Below, one piece after another: positions 25,616 through 34,347 of a stretch of DNA of 64,000 bases. Source of the stretch: Rhizocola hellebori (GTDB lineage Bacteria; Actinomycetota; Actinomycetes; Mycobacteriales; Micromonosporaceae); NCBI RefSeq assembly GCF_016862955.1, contig NZ_BONY01000032.1, positions 43,827 through 107,826 of the forward strand, given 5' to 3'. A program made the position numbers and the translations under genes. The notes beneath the pieces were generated by a model. The model was not told where the DNA came from and searched no databases. It was given only the letters and a program-made list of their open reading frames with translations. Numbering within the stretch: the stretch's first letter is position 1; every line of letters begins with the position of its first letter.

Positions 25616-26379
25616 TGGAGCCCCCAAAGGATGAGAAACGCTAAGGCCACGGCGGGTAGTAGTGCGACTGTCATCCATTGCCTGGTATTGGCGACGTTGT
25701 CGGCCTGCAAAGCGGCGGGTAGACGGCCGGTGTATCCGCGCGAGCGCATTGCCAGGTAGACCCGCTCGCCTCGCTCGAAAGCACGCAGGAACAGCGTGCC
25801 CAAACCAGTGGCGAAACCCTTGACCTGCCAGAGGAAACGGGGATCGTCCAACCTGGACATTCTGGCGATGCGCATCCGTCGCGCCTCATCGGCGAGGACT
25901 TCGAGGTAGCGCAGCATGAACATGGCTATCTGGGTGATCGCCTGCGGCAGCCGCAACCGATCGAGGCCCGTCATGATGTCGCGGGCCGGGGTGGTCGCGG
26001 CCAGCAGCAGCGCGATGAGCACGCCCAGGGTGCCTTTGACGAGAATGTTCCAGCCGCCCCACAGGCCCTCCTGCGCCACCTGAAGGCCAAGGACGGAGAC
26101 CTTGGGTCCGGCCGCGAAGAACGGCAGCAGCAGGGCGGTGGCCACGAACGGGATCTCGATCAGGCTTCGCTTGGCCAGCCATAGCGCCGGAACCCGCGCC
26201 AGCACCGCGATCGCGGCTATCAGCACGGCATACGCGCCGAAGGCGAGAAGGCCTTCGCGCGGCGTGGCCACCACGATGATCGTGAAGGCCAGCGCCGCGG
26301 CTATCTTCGTCTCGGGTGCCAGGTGGTGCACAGCGGAGTGCTGGTGCACGTACATGGCGTGCGCATGCCCTGCCCCCAT
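25612..26379 (-). CDS. cbiQ: Cobalt/nickel ECF transporter transmembrane protein
   Basis: A 255-residue EcfT protein with about five membrane helices. The coupling helices carry the Ala-Arg-Gly-type motifs: ADEARRMRIARMSR and ERVYLAMRSRGYTG, which contact the ATPase. The N-terminus (GAGHAHAMYVHQHSAVHHLAPET) is His-rich, often seen in metal CbiQ proteins. It overlaps cbiM upstream (TGATG) and cbiO downstream (GTGA), so the three are translated together. Confidence 0.93.
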   Translation of the reverse strand: MGAGHAHAMYVHQHSAVHHLAPETKIAAALAFTIIVVATPREGLLAFGAYAVLIAAIAVLARVPALWLAKRSLIEIPFVATALLLPFFAAGPKVSVLGLQVAQEGLWGGWNILVKGTLGVLIALLLAATTPARDIMTGLDRLRLPQAITQIAMFMLRYLEVLADEARRMRIARMSRLDDPRFLWQVKGFATGLGTLFLRAFERGERVYLAMRSRGYTGRLPAALQADNVANTRQWMTVALLPAVALAFLILWGLQ

Positions 26380-27383
26380 CAGACTCGCGCCTTCCTTCGT
26401 CGCCGCACGATCTGGAAGATCGCCAGACCGACGGCGAAGGTCACCGCGACCCCGATGATGCCCGCGATGCCCGTGGTGCCCTCGACGCCGTTGATGCCGT
26501 AGTCGGCGAGCAGGCCGCCGGACAGCTCGTGCTCGCCCTGGCTCTGCGCGATGCAGCTGCCGCCGGTGATCTCCCCCGCCGCGTTGACGGTGCAGCCGCG
26601 CAGGGTGGTCGCGTCGAGACCGTCGGGCGCGCTGGAAGCGAAGTAGCTGACGCCGCCCGCCAGCACCGCCGCCGTGAGCAGGCCCGCCACCACCAGGCGC
26701 TTCGGGCTGGCCTGAGCGTGACCGTCGAGCCTTTCGCCGCGCAGGGCGTAGACCAGGTCGGGGCGCACCTTGGCGACCGCCACCACCGCAAGCGCGGCGA
26801 TCGTGCCCTCACCCAGGCCGATGAGCGCGTGCACCCCGCCCATCACGGCCGAGATCTCGCCAAAGCCGATGGTCAGCGGCACCTCTCCGCCCAGCGCGTA
26901 TTGCAGGACAAAGCCTTGCGACGCGATCACGACGCTGACGACCGAGGCGGCGAACACCGCCGCGCCAACGCCAAAAGCACTGCGCGGCAACAGCTTCATC
27001 AGCCCGACCACCACAAGGTAGCCAACCGCGGTGCCCAGCAGAGCCATGTTGGTGATGTTAAGACCGAGGGCCGACAATCCGCCGTCGGCGAAGATCAGCG
27101 CTTGGACGATCAGGACCACCGAGACGCAGAGCGCGCCCACCCATGGCCCGACCAAGGTCGCCGCCAGCGCACCGCCCAGCAGGTGACCGCTGACCCCGGG
27201 CAGAACGGGAAAATTCAGCATCTGGACGGCGAAGATGAAGGCCGCCACCAATCCGGCCATCGGCGCTAGTCGATCAGAAAGATCCTGTCGCGAGCGGTTC
27301 AAACAGAGCGCTAGCAGGGCAACTGCGACTCCCGCATAGGCCAGCGACACCGGCCCGTTGATGATTCCGTTGCTGATATGCAT
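26379..27383 (-). CDS. cbiM: CbiM-CbiN fusion, substrate-binding component of cobalt/nickel ECF transporter
   Basis: A 334-residue membrane protein. The N-terminus MHISNGIINGP corresponds to the MHIPDG motif, whose amino group, His2 and a later His (here in LPGVSGHLLGGALAATLVGPW) bind Co(II) or Ni(II). I therefore place the start at ATG 27383, with GGGTGA upstream, rather than GTG 27395, because four extra residues would bury the metal-binding N-terminus. The C-terminal part from about 230 is CbiN-like (SSAPDGLDATTL, FAVGLAIFQIVRR). No cobalamin riboswitch is visible upstream. Cobalt versus nickel cannot be settled from the motif. Confidence 0.9.
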   Translation of the reverse strand: MHISNGIINGPVSLAYAGVAVALLALCLNRSRQDLSDRLAPMAGLVAAFIFAVQMLNFPVLPGVSGHLLGGALAATLVGPWVGALCVSVVLIVQALIFADGGLSALGLNITNMALLGTAVGYLVVVGLMKLLPRSAFGVGAAVFAASVVSVVIASQGFVLQYALGGEVPLTIGFGEISAVMGGVHALIGLGEGTIAALAVVAVAKVRPDLVYALRGERLDGHAQASPKRLVVAGLLTAAVLAGGVSYFASSAPDGLDATTLRGCTVNAAGEITGGSCIAQSQGEHELSGGLLADYGINGVEGTTGIAGIIGVAVTFAVGLAIFQIVRRRRKARV

Positions 27384-27455
27384 GGCGACGTTCACCCGGC
27401 CATCATTGCCTTACTGCACATAACTTGCAACAAGGTTTGAGTAAGGTCGAGAAGT

Positions 27456-27920
27456 ATGAGGCTTGAACCTGGGGCAAAGGCCCCAACCTGGAAACTCCCC
27501 ACCGCAGAAGGCACCAAGCTCGGCCTTGCCGATCTCAAGGGCAAGAAGGTCATCCTTTACGCCTATCCGGCCGCCATGACGCCGGGCTGCACCACCCAGG
27601 CCTGCGACTTTCGAGATTCCCTCGCCTCGCTGACCGCCGCCGGGTACGCCGTGGTGGGCATCTCTCCCGACAAGCCGGAAAAGCTGGCAAAATTTGTGGA
27701 GCGCGATGCGATCACCTTCCCGCTCGTCTCCGACGAGGACAAAAGCGTGCTCACGGCCTATGGCGCCTACGGCGAGAAGAAGAACTACGGCAAGACCGTG
27801 ATGGGCGTCATACGATCCACTTTCGTCATCGACGAAACCGGAAAAATCGAACACGCCTTCTACAACGTCAAGGCCACCGGGCACGTCGCCAAGCTCCGGC
27901 GCGACCTCGGCCTCGACTGA
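27456..27920 (+). CDS. bcp: Thiol peroxidase, Bcp/PrxQ-type peroxiredoxin
   Basis: A 154-residue atypical 2-Cys peroxiredoxin that reduces hydrogen peroxide and organic peroxides using thioredoxin. The active site is MTPGCTTQACDFRD, with peroxidatic Cys45 and resolving Cys50. The common PxxxTPGC motif appears as PAAMTPGC. VVGISPDKPEKLAKF and the C-terminal VIRSTFVIDETGKIEHAFYNV are family signatures. It is divergent from cbiM with about 70 bp between them, and a hairpin follows the stop. Confidence 0.93.
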   Translation: MRLEPGAKAPTWKLPTAEGTKLGLADLKGKKVILYAYPAAMTPGCTTQACDFRDSLASLTAAGYAVVGISPDKPEKLAKFVERDAITFPLVSDEDKSVLTAYGAYGEKKNYGKTVMGVIRSTFVIDETGKIEHAFYNVKATGHVAKLRRDLGLD

Positions 27921-27933
27921 GCAGGGTTGGCCG

Positions 27934-27962
27934 CTGGGCCGGGTTCATGATCCCCGGCCCAG
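27934..27962. terminator. Terminator hairpin after bcp
   Basis: Perfect 10-bp arms CTGGGCCGGG and CCCGGCCCAG with a 9-base loop, 14 bases after the bcp stop and 20 bases before tRNA-Leu. Confidence 0.75.
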
Positions 27963-27982
27963 GCTTTAGACTTCATGGCGTT

Positions 27983-28063
27983 GCGGGAGTGGCGGAATGG
28001 CAGACGCGCCAGACTTAGGATCTGGTGCCTTCGGGCGTGGGGGTTCAAGTCCCCCCTCCCGCA
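27983..28063 (+). tRNA. tRNA-Leu (anticodon TAG)
   Basis: The acceptor GCGGGAG pairs with CTCCCGC. The anticodon stem CCAGA/TCTGG holds loop CTTAGGA with anticodon TAG (reads CUN codons). A long variable arm (TGCCTTCGGGCG) marks a class II tRNA, and the T-arm GGGGG-TTCAAGT-CCCCC is intact. CCA is not encoded. Confidence 0.95.
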
Positions 28064-28077
28064 CTAAAAAATTTTGA

Positions 28078-30360
28078 TCATGGTGTCCACAAGCGGGGCA
28101 CCGGCACACGGGCCCAGTCGAGGTCCGAGCCCAGGTAGAAACTCGGGTAGGCCGGCTGGTTGTAGGCGGTCTGCTGGCGTGCCACCTCCACCCGGTACTG
28201 GGGGTCGTGCATCAGCGTGTAGAGCTTGCGGTCGGTGAGCTCCGTGCTCAGATAGATGCGGATAGCGGTGCTGTCCACGGTGCGCAGCAACAGTTCCTCG
28301 CGCCAATCACCGAAGATGTCCGCCACGAGCGAGGGGTTGCCCTTCGTGAAGTTGTTGGCCAGCGTGCCTTCTGCGGTGAGCAGAGTCCCGCGGAGCCAGT
28401 CTTCGATTCGGGGGGTTTCCACCACGGTGGCGGCTGCGCCATTGACGACCTGGGTGGTCATGTCGGCGGCCCAGCGGATGCTCTGGTTGGTGCCGGGAAT
28501 GGTGGTGCCGAGCGACCTTCCGTCGGCGGTCCACAGGCCCAAGCCGGTGACTGCCCACGCTTCCAGCCCCGGCTCGCCGGGCAGAATATCGCCGACCATG
28601 CCTCGTCCGGTGTCGCGGCCGCTGTACCCGCCGAACAAGACTTCACCGGTACGGGCATCGCGCATCGCATGGCCGTAGGGCGCGAAGGTGCCACCCTCAT
28701 GCACCATGTAGATCTCGAGGCCGGGACGGTTGGGGTCGATGTCACCGACATGCAACGCGTCGCCGTGCCCGACCCGGGCCATGGTTCCGGGCTGGGCGCT
28801 TTGCGGTGGCATCAGAGCGAACGAGCTGTAGAGCAGGCTTCCGTCGTTGTCGATGGTCGCCCCGCCGTAGACGATTTCCTGTTTACCGTCGGCGTCCACA
28901 TCCGCCACGCTCATGGAGTGCGCGCCCTGCGTGGTGATGGTCCCGAACTGCGGGTCGGTGCCGTTGCGGCCGTGCGGGCCGTCGTTGAACGGGTTCGTCA
29001 TCGGCGTCCAGCCGCTGTCGACGAACCACTGTTCCTGCAGCCGCCTGCCGTCCCAGCGATAGGCGATCAGGGTGGTGCGCGTGTAGTAGCCGCGGGCGAA
29101 AACCGCTGACGGGCGGCGGCCATCCAAATAGGCCACAGCGGCCAGGAACCGGTCCACCCGGTTACCCGGCTCGATGCGCGACAGCGCATAGTCTCCCCAC
29201 ATCAGCCCGTCGTCCTCGCGACCCGGCTTGTAGGGGATGGTCTGCAGCTCCCTGCCGCTGCGCCCGTCGAAAACGGTCAGATACTCCGGCCCGTCCACGA
29301 TGAAGCCCTCGAACAGCCGCAAGGCATTGCGGGCGCTACGGCTGGGCGCGTAGACATCGATGAAGTAGTCCACGAGAGCAGTCGCGTCCGCTTCCGACAG
29401 CGGATAGGAGTATTGAGGCGCGATGCCGAAGGCCTGCTCCAGCGTCGCGGGCCAGTGCCCCGCAACGACTTCCGGGTGCGCCTGCCAGCCGCGGAACATC
29501 TCGACGAGATGTGCGTGGTAGCCGGACCGGCTGAGGCGATAGTCATCGGTGTGCGAGAAACCGGCCTGCACGTCCTCTTTCGGCATCGTGATGTACTTCT
29601 CGGAGACGATGCCGCCTTCCCTGTCATATCTGATTATCTTGGTACCGGGTGCGGTCTTGAACATCATCTCGCTGCGCCCGTCCCCGTCGAAGTCGTAGAC
29701 GAGGAACTGCGTGTAGTGGGCTCCGGCGCGCACGTTGACGCCGAGGTCGATGCGGTGCAGCAGGGTGCCGTCGAGGCGGTAGGTGTCGATGAAGACCGGC
29801 CCGGTGTAGCCGACCTGGGACACGTCCTTGGAGTTGGACGGATCCCATTTGACGATGTACTCGTACTGGCCGTCGCCGTCGACGTCGCCAACGCTCATGT
29901 CGTTGGCGGAGTAGGTGTAGGCCTCACCAACCGGGGTCACCCCGTCCGGTGGCTTGCGCAACGGCAGATCGTAGTGGTCCGCCGGCCAGGGTGAGACCTT
30001 GGCGCTGGAGTGCGAGCCGCCGCCCTTGCCGACCGGGACGACGCGGTAACGCGCGCCGGGAACGCTTGCTGTGTCGAGATAGTTGGTGCTGTCGGTGACG
30101 GTCGCGATGCGCTGGTCGTTGCGGTAGACGTGAAAGGCCGGTCCGGCCATGCCGGTGCCGGTGTGGCCGCTGACTTCGTTGCCAAGCAGCCGCCAGCTGA
30201 GGAAGACCCCTTGGGCCGTGGTCGCGGCGACGAGCCCGCGATCGAGACGCTCAAGCTGGATCACGTCGGGATGGTGGTGGGCCGGCTCGGCATAGGCGGC
30301 GGTCGGGTTGATGGCGACGAGCACAGCTATCCACATGCTCGCCAGGTGTCGATGTTTCAT
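28078..30360 (-). CDS. Secreted rhamnogalacturonan lyase (PL11)
   Basis: A 760-residue secreted enzyme with a signal peptide (LASMWIAVLVAINPTAAYAE). The whole length matches the PL11 eight-bladed beta-propeller: IQLERLDRGLVAATTAQGVFLSWRLLG, repeated calcium-binding loops VGDVDGDGQYE, YDFDGDGRSEMM, VADVDADGKQEI and VGDIDPNRPGLE, and VADIFGDWREELLLR. It should cleave the rhamnose-galacturonate backbone of pectin by beta-elimination; endo or exo action cannot be told. A LacI-type operator lies 19 bp upstream of the start, and a LacI gene is divergent from it. Confidence 0.93.
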   Translation of the reverse strand: MKHRHLASMWIAVLVAINPTAAYAEPAHHHPDVIQLERLDRGLVAATTAQGVFLSWRLLGNEVSGHTGTGMAGPAFHVYRNDQRIATVTDSTNYLDTASVPGARYRVVPVGKGGGSHSSAKVSPWPADHYDLPLRKPPDGVTPVGEAYTYSANDMSVGDVDGDGQYEYIVKWDPSNSKDVSQVGYTGPVFIDTYRLDGTLLHRIDLGVNVRAGAHYTQFLVYDFDGDGRSEMMFKTAPGTKIIRYDREGGIVSEKYITMPKEDVQAGFSHTDDYRLSRSGYHAHLVEMFRGWQAHPEVVAGHWPATLEQAFGIAPQYSYPLSEADATALVDYFIDVYAPSRSARNALRLFEGFIVDGPEYLTVFDGRSGRELQTIPYKPGREDDGLMWGDYALSRIEPGNRVDRFLAAVAYLDGRRPSAVFARGYYTRTTLIAYRWDGRRLQEQWFVDSGWTPMTNPFNDGPHGRNGTDPQFGTITTQGAHSMSVADVDADGKQEIVYGGATIDNDGSLLYSSFALMPPQSAQPGTMARVGHGDALHVGDIDPNRPGLEIYMVHEGGTFAPYGHAMRDARTGEVLFGGYSGRDTGRGMVGDILPGEPGLEAWAVTGLGLWTADGRSLGTTIPGTNQSIRWAADMTTQVVNGAAATVVETPRIEDWLRGTLLTAEGTLANNFTKGNPSLVADIFGDWREELLLRTVDSTAIRIYLSTELTDRKLYTLMHDPQYRVEVARQQTAYNQPAYPSFYLGSDLDWARVPVPRLWTP

Positions 30361-30378
30361 TCAGACTCCATAGAGCTA

Positions 30379-30392
30379 TTGAAACGTTTCAA
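30379..30392. promoter_or_regulatory. LacI-family operator upstream of the rhamnogalacturonan lyase
   Basis: The perfect 14-bp palindrome TTGAAACGTTTCAA, with the central CG of LacI/GalR operators, lies 19 bases upstream of the lyase start. Confidence 0.8.
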
Positions 30393-30429
30393 CGTTTGAT
30401 TCTACCGGCATCCCGCCCAAATCAGAAGA

Positions 30430-30470
30430 CTCCGGCCGAGCATGGCATCCATAAACATGTATGGCCGGAG
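30430..30470. repeat. Inverted repeat in the lyase-lacI intergenic region
   Basis: Perfect 8-bp arms CTCCGGCC and GGCCGGAG with a 25-base loop, within the 244-bp gap between divergent genes. Its position argues against a terminator; it may be a leader structure or second regulatory site. Confidence 0.4.
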
Positions 30471-30604
30471 CGGCGCGACCGAATCGGTCTATGTGGACAA
30501 TCACCCCACACGTGGGCGTGTCCGGTCTGGACTTGATCGTCGTGGTGCGCAGCGATCCTCGGCGTGAAATCGTATGCCTGCATTAAGGTGCTAGCCTTGC
30601 CTCG

Positions 30605-31663
30605 ATGCGTGACAACCAATCGCCCCCCGACAAGCGGCCCGTGCCGACCATGCGCGATATCGCGGCGGTCGCGGCGGTGTCGCAGAGCACGGTGTCGCGC
30701 GTGCTCAGCGGCGTGGCGACCACCGTCCCCATCGCGCCGCAAACCCGGCAGCGGGTGCTGGAAACCGCCCAAGCCCTCGGTTACCGCCCGAATCCGTTGG
30801 CGCGCGGGTTGCGCGGCGCGTCCACCAACCTGATCGGGGCCGTGGTGCGCGACTTCAGCGACCCCTTCTTCGCCGGGGCGATCGAGGCGCTGGTGGCCGA
30901 GTCCATGGCGCGCGGCTACAACGTGGTGCTGAGCCACGCCCCGGGCCGCAAGGAAGATGTGGTGTCGCTGACCGCCGCCCTGGAGACCCGGCACACCGAT
31001 GCCGTTGTCCTGCTTGGCGATATGCAGGAGCATCCGCAGCTGCTGGCAGACCTGCGTCACTCGATGGTGCCGGTCGTGGCGCTCTGGCCGGGGACGAGCC
31101 CACGGGAGTTTCCGACCGTCGATGCCGACGACCGGGCCGGCATCTGGGCCGGGCTGGGGCACCTGGAATCGTTGGGGCACCGCCGCATCGCCTTCGTCAG
31201 CGGCGAGCTGCCCGGCGGCTATCGGGTGCGGGAGAACGCCTACCTCGACTTCATGCGCGACCGATTCGGAGCTGTCCCACCGGGATATCTGGAGCACTGC
31301 CCGAACACGCTCGCCGGCGGCGACGCGGCGCTGCGGCGGCTGATGGAGATCCCGCAGCCGCCGACCGCGGTCGTCACCTCCACCGACCTGGTCGCCGTCG
31401 GGGTGCTGCACGCCGCGCACAGCCTCGGCGCCACCGTCCCCGAGAAGCTTTCGGTGGTGGGTTTCGACGACATTCTCATCGCCGCCCACACGGTGCCGGC
31501 GCTGACCACACTGCGCATGCCGATCTCCGAGATCGTCGGCCACGCCGTCGCCCACGCGGTTGCCTTGGCCCGTGACTCCGTTGGCGCGGCGCGCCAGCCG
31601 ACCCTTGAGGTCTTTGAACCCTCGCTCATCGTCCGTGACTCGACGGCGCCGCCGCCGCGCTGA
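30605..31663 (+). CDS. LacI family transcriptional regulator of pectin/arabinan genes
   Basis: A 352-residue repressor. The helix-turn-helix is TMRDIAAVAAVSQSTVSRVLSG, the hinge helix is NPLARGLRG, and a periplasmic-binding-protein-like sugar domain follows (LIGAVVRDFSDPFFAGAIEAL, GHRRIAFVSGELPGGYRVREN, LSVVGFDDILIAAHTVPALTTL). ATG 30605 gives a short leader before the usual start; ATG 30650 (MRDIAAVA) is an alternative. It lies between the divergent lyase and the convergent GH127 gene (6-bp gap). The ligand is probably a pectin- or arabinan-derived sugar. Confidence 0.9.
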   Translation: MRDNQSPPDKRPVPTMRDIAAVAAVSQSTVSRVLSGVATTVPIAPQTRQRVLETAQALGYRPNPLARGLRGASTNLIGAVVRDFSDPFFAGAIEALVAESMARGYNVVLSHAPGRKEDVVSLTAALETRHTDAVVLLGDMQEHPQLLADLRHSMVPVVALWPGTSPREFPTVDADDRAGIWAGLGHLESLGHRRIAFVSGELPGGYRVRENAYLDFMRDRFGAVPPGYLEHCPNTLAGGDAALRRLMEIPQPPTAVVTSTDLVAVGVLHAAHSLGATVPEKLSVVGFDDILIAAHTVPALTTLRMPISEIVGHAVAHAVALARDSVGAARQPTLEVFEPSLIVRDSTAPPPR

Positions 31664-31669
31664 GGAAAG

Positions 31670-33499
31670 TCATCGCGGGATCCATACCCGCATCGCGTCC
31701 ACCTTCCGGTTGGCCCAAGCGAAATAAGGGATGGCCCCCGCTTCGAGATGGCCGCCGCCGCCCGCGTCGATGACCGGAAGACTGATCCCTGTCACCGATG
31801 GCGCGATGTCTGGGCGAGCCAGCTCGACAGGCTCGCGTTCACTGTCGAACTTCAGATCCTCCAGCTGCGTGCCGCCGGGGATGTCGGCGGATTCGACGCA
31901 GTAGACCAGCGGCCCGCGTTCCAGGGCGACACATCCGCGCACGGCGTCGACCCGCCGGTCGGGCTCGGTGACGCGAATCGACAGGTCGAGGTCGAGGACC
32001 ACGGTGTCGCCCGCCTGCCACCTCTGCGTGTAGAGCGCGACCGGCTGGGTTTGCGGCGAGCGGCTCCACTGCGGCAACCGCAGCGAAAGCACCCACGGCT
32101 CTTCCGGCGATTGAACTACCCGGACGGTGACCTGCCCCTGCCAGGGATAGCCGGTCTGGACTTCCAGCTCTACCGTGCCCACGGCGAGATCGGCGCGGAT
32201 GGTGGCGTTGGCGTATTGGTGGATCTGAACCCCGGCGGCATCGCTGGTGGCGAGGAACTGGTGCCACGAGCTGAGCAGCCGCATGAGGTTGGGCGGGCAG
32301 CAGGCGCACGCGTACCAGGGCGCGCGCTCCGCGTCACCGGGCCGCCCGGCGCGGTGGGTGCGGCGCTGCAAGGGATTGGTGTAGAAGAATTCGTCACCGG
32401 TCAGCGAGATCCCGGACAGGACCCCGTTGAACATGGCCCGCTCGATGGCGTCGGCGTAGCCGGAGTCGCCGGTCGCCAGCAACAGCCGCCATGCCAGCAT
32501 GACACTCGCGATGGCCGCACACGTTTCGGTGTAGGCGCGGTCCGGCGGAAGCTCATAGGCATCGCCAAAGGCTTCGTCACGGTGTCGGCTGCCCATGCCG
32601 CCGGTGAGGTAGGTCTTGGTCGCCATCAGATCGCTCCAGCGCCGCCGCACCGCAGCCAGCAGCTCCCGATCGCCCGACTCCACCGCGACGTCGACCGCCC
32701 CGCAGTCCAGATAGAGCTGTCGAACGGCATGACCCGCAACGGTTTGGGCCACGTTGACCGGCTCGTGGTCCTGCCAGTACTCCGGCCCGAATCGCCCGGG
32801 GCCGATCAGCCCGTGGCCGCGCAGGCTGAGCATCCGCTCAGCAAGACGCAAGTAGCGTTTGTCGCCGGTGACCCGGGTCAGCTCGACCAACGCCATCTCT
32901 ATGCACGGATGCCCGTCCACGCCGGGGCGTCCGGACGGGCCGAACTCGCGGTCGATGTGGTCGCACGCGGCCACCGCGATGGCGAGCAACCGGTCGTCGC
33001 CCAGGCTGCGGTGCCAGGCGACCGCCGCTTGCGTCAGGTGGCCCACGCAGTAGAACTCGTGCCCCCAAGCCAGATCGCGGTAGGGGGCCCCGCCACGTAC
33101 CACCTGGACGAAGCTGTTGATGTAACCGTCGGGACGCTGAGCGGCGGCCACCACGGCGATCGCCTCGTCCGCGGCGGCGGCCAGCGCCGGATCGTGGCCG
33201 CGGCCGAGCTCCCAGCCCACCGCCTCAAGCCACTTGTAGACGTCGGAGTCGAGGAACGGCAACGTGGTTCCGCCGGAGTCGGCCTCCGCCTGGTACTGGC
33301 CCTGGCCGCCCGCGGCGAGCCGCAGATTGCCGAGCGATCCGCTCTGCTGGAGCTGCTCGAAGCCGTGCAGAATGGTGCTGCGACGGTTGATCAGCTGCCG
33401 CTCGGCCCAGAACCCGCCGACGATTTCCACATTGGACGCAGTGATCGGCCGCAGCGCGGTTTGCGCCGCCGGCGAAGGCCACACGTTACCGATGCTCAT
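31670..33499 (-). CDS. GH127 beta-L-arabinofuranosidase
   Basis: A 609-residue intracellular enzyme with no signal peptide. By pattern with the Bifidobacterium HypBA1 family, the zinc-cysteine site is Glu325, Cys327 (YTETCAA), Cys400 and Cys401 (ACCPPNLMR), with Cys400 as nucleophile and Glu309 as acid/base. It would release L-arabinofuranose from beta-linked arabinooligosaccharides, such as those on hydroxyproline-rich plant glycoproteins. ATG 33499 overlaps the permease stop (ATGA). It is the last gene of the binding protein-permease-permease-GH127 operon, so imported oligosaccharides are processed inside the cell. Confidence 0.9.
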   Translation of the reverse strand: MSIGNVWPSPAAQTALRPITASNVEIVGGFWAERQLINRRSTILHGFEQLQQSGSLGNLRLAAGGQGQYQAEADSGGTTLPFLDSDVYKWLEAVGWELGRGHDPALAAAADEAIAVVAAAQRPDGYINSFVQVVRGGAPYRDLAWGHEFYCVGHLTQAAVAWHRSLGDDRLLAIAVAACDHIDREFGPSGRPGVDGHPCIEMALVELTRVTGDKRYLRLAERMLSLRGHGLIGPGRFGPEYWQDHEPVNVAQTVAGHAVRQLYLDCGAVDVAVESGDRELLAAVRRRWSDLMATKTYLTGGMGSRHRDEAFGDAYELPPDRAYTETCAAIASVMLAWRLLLATGDSGYADAIERAMFNGVLSGISLTGDEFFYTNPLQRRTHRAGRPGDAERAPWYACACCPPNLMRLLSSWHQFLATSDAAGVQIHQYANATIRADLAVGTVELEVQTGYPWQGQVTVRVVQSPEEPWVLSLRLPQWSRSPQTQPVALYTQRWQAGDTVVLDLDLSIRVTEPDRRVDAVRGCVALERGPLVYCVESADIPGGTQLEDLKFDSEREPVELARPDIAPSVTGISLPVIDAGGGGHLEAGAIPYFAWANRKVDAMRVWIPR

Positions 33500-34347
33500 T
33501 TCACGGCTCCGCTCATCAAGCCAGACACGTAGTACCTCTGGAGAAGCAAATAGACAAGGACGCACGGGATGATCGAGATGGTGATCCCGGCCTGCAGCAT
33601 TCCCCAGTCGGTACCGCCAAGGCTGGTCTCGGTCCGGGAGGTGGCCAGGATCAGGGGCAGCGTGAACTTCGAGCTTCGGCTCATCAGGACCAGCGCGCCG
33701 AGAAACTCGTTCCACGACATGATGAAGCTGAACAGGGCGACGGTGACGATGGCCGGCACCGTCGACGGGATGAATATCCAGCGCAGTGCCTGAAATGAGG
33801 TAGCACCGTCCACAATGGCCGCCTCCTCCAGCTCCGGCGGCACCGCGTTGAAGCTGTTGCGCAGGATGTAGAGGCTGAACGGCAGCTGGATCGCGGTGTG
33901 CAGGATGGCCAGACCGAGCAGCGAATTGGTCAGCCCCATCTTGGCGAACATGAGGAACATCGGGGTCAGCAGCGCCTGGTAGGGAATGATGAGCGCGAGC
34001 AGCAGGACGACGAAGATGACTTCCTTGCCCGGAATGGGAAAGCGGGCGAGCGCATAGGCGGCGGGCACGGTCAGCAGGAGGGTCAGGCCGATCGCCAGCA
34101 GGGCGGTGCCAAAGCTGTTGGCCAGATAGGCGGGCAGCCCCTGCTGATAGGTCCAAAGGCGCTCATAGCTGTCGAAGCTGAACCGGTGCGGCAGGTAGGT
34201 GGGAGGCGAGGCGGCTGCCTCCACGGTCGGCTTGAGCGAGGCCAGGACAGACATCAGCAACGGCAGCAACATGACCGTGCAAATGATGATGCAGATCGCG
34301 CCGACCAGGTAACGGCTTCGCCCGGTGCCTGTGCGCACGGCGCTCAT
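33496..34347 (-). CDS. Sugar ABC transporter permease (MalG/UgpE type)
   Basis: A 283-residue membrane protein with six predicted helices and the EAA loop AVPPELEEAAIVDGATSFQALRWIFIP that docks the ATPase. It partners the next permease. No ATPase gene is present, as in many actinobacterial sugar transporters that share one MsiK-like ATPase. ATG 34347 overlaps the upstream permease stop, and its own stop overlaps the GH127 start. Confidence 0.92.
   Translation of the reverse strand: MSAVRTGTGRSRYLVGAICIIICTVMLLPLLMSVLASLKPTVEAAASPPTYLPHRFSFDSYERLWTYQQGLPAYLANSFGTALLAIGLTLLLTVPAAYALARFPIPGKEVIFVVLLLALIIPYQALLTPMFLMFAKMGLTNSLLGLAILHTAIQLPFSLYILRNSFNAVPPELEEAAIVDGATSFQALRWIFIPSTVPAIVTVALFSFIMSWNEFLGALVLMSRSSKFTLPLILATSRTETSLGGTDWGMLQAGITISIIPCVLVYLLLQRYYVSGLMSGAVK

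Noticed and set aside
27384..27455. Cobalamin riboswitch or Nur box upstream of cbiM
   Set aside because: The gap is only about 70 bp and lacks riboswitch conserved segments; the AACTTGCAACAAGGTT partial dyad is not a full Nur or Zur box.
31748..33532. 594-residue plus-strand frame opposite GH127
   Set aside because: Shadow frame; GH127 catalytic motifs on the minus strand are decisive.
33500..34156. Longer start for the GH127 gene
   Set aside because: The extension lies inside the permease gene in another frame; ATG 33499 overlaps the permease stop as in a coupled operon.
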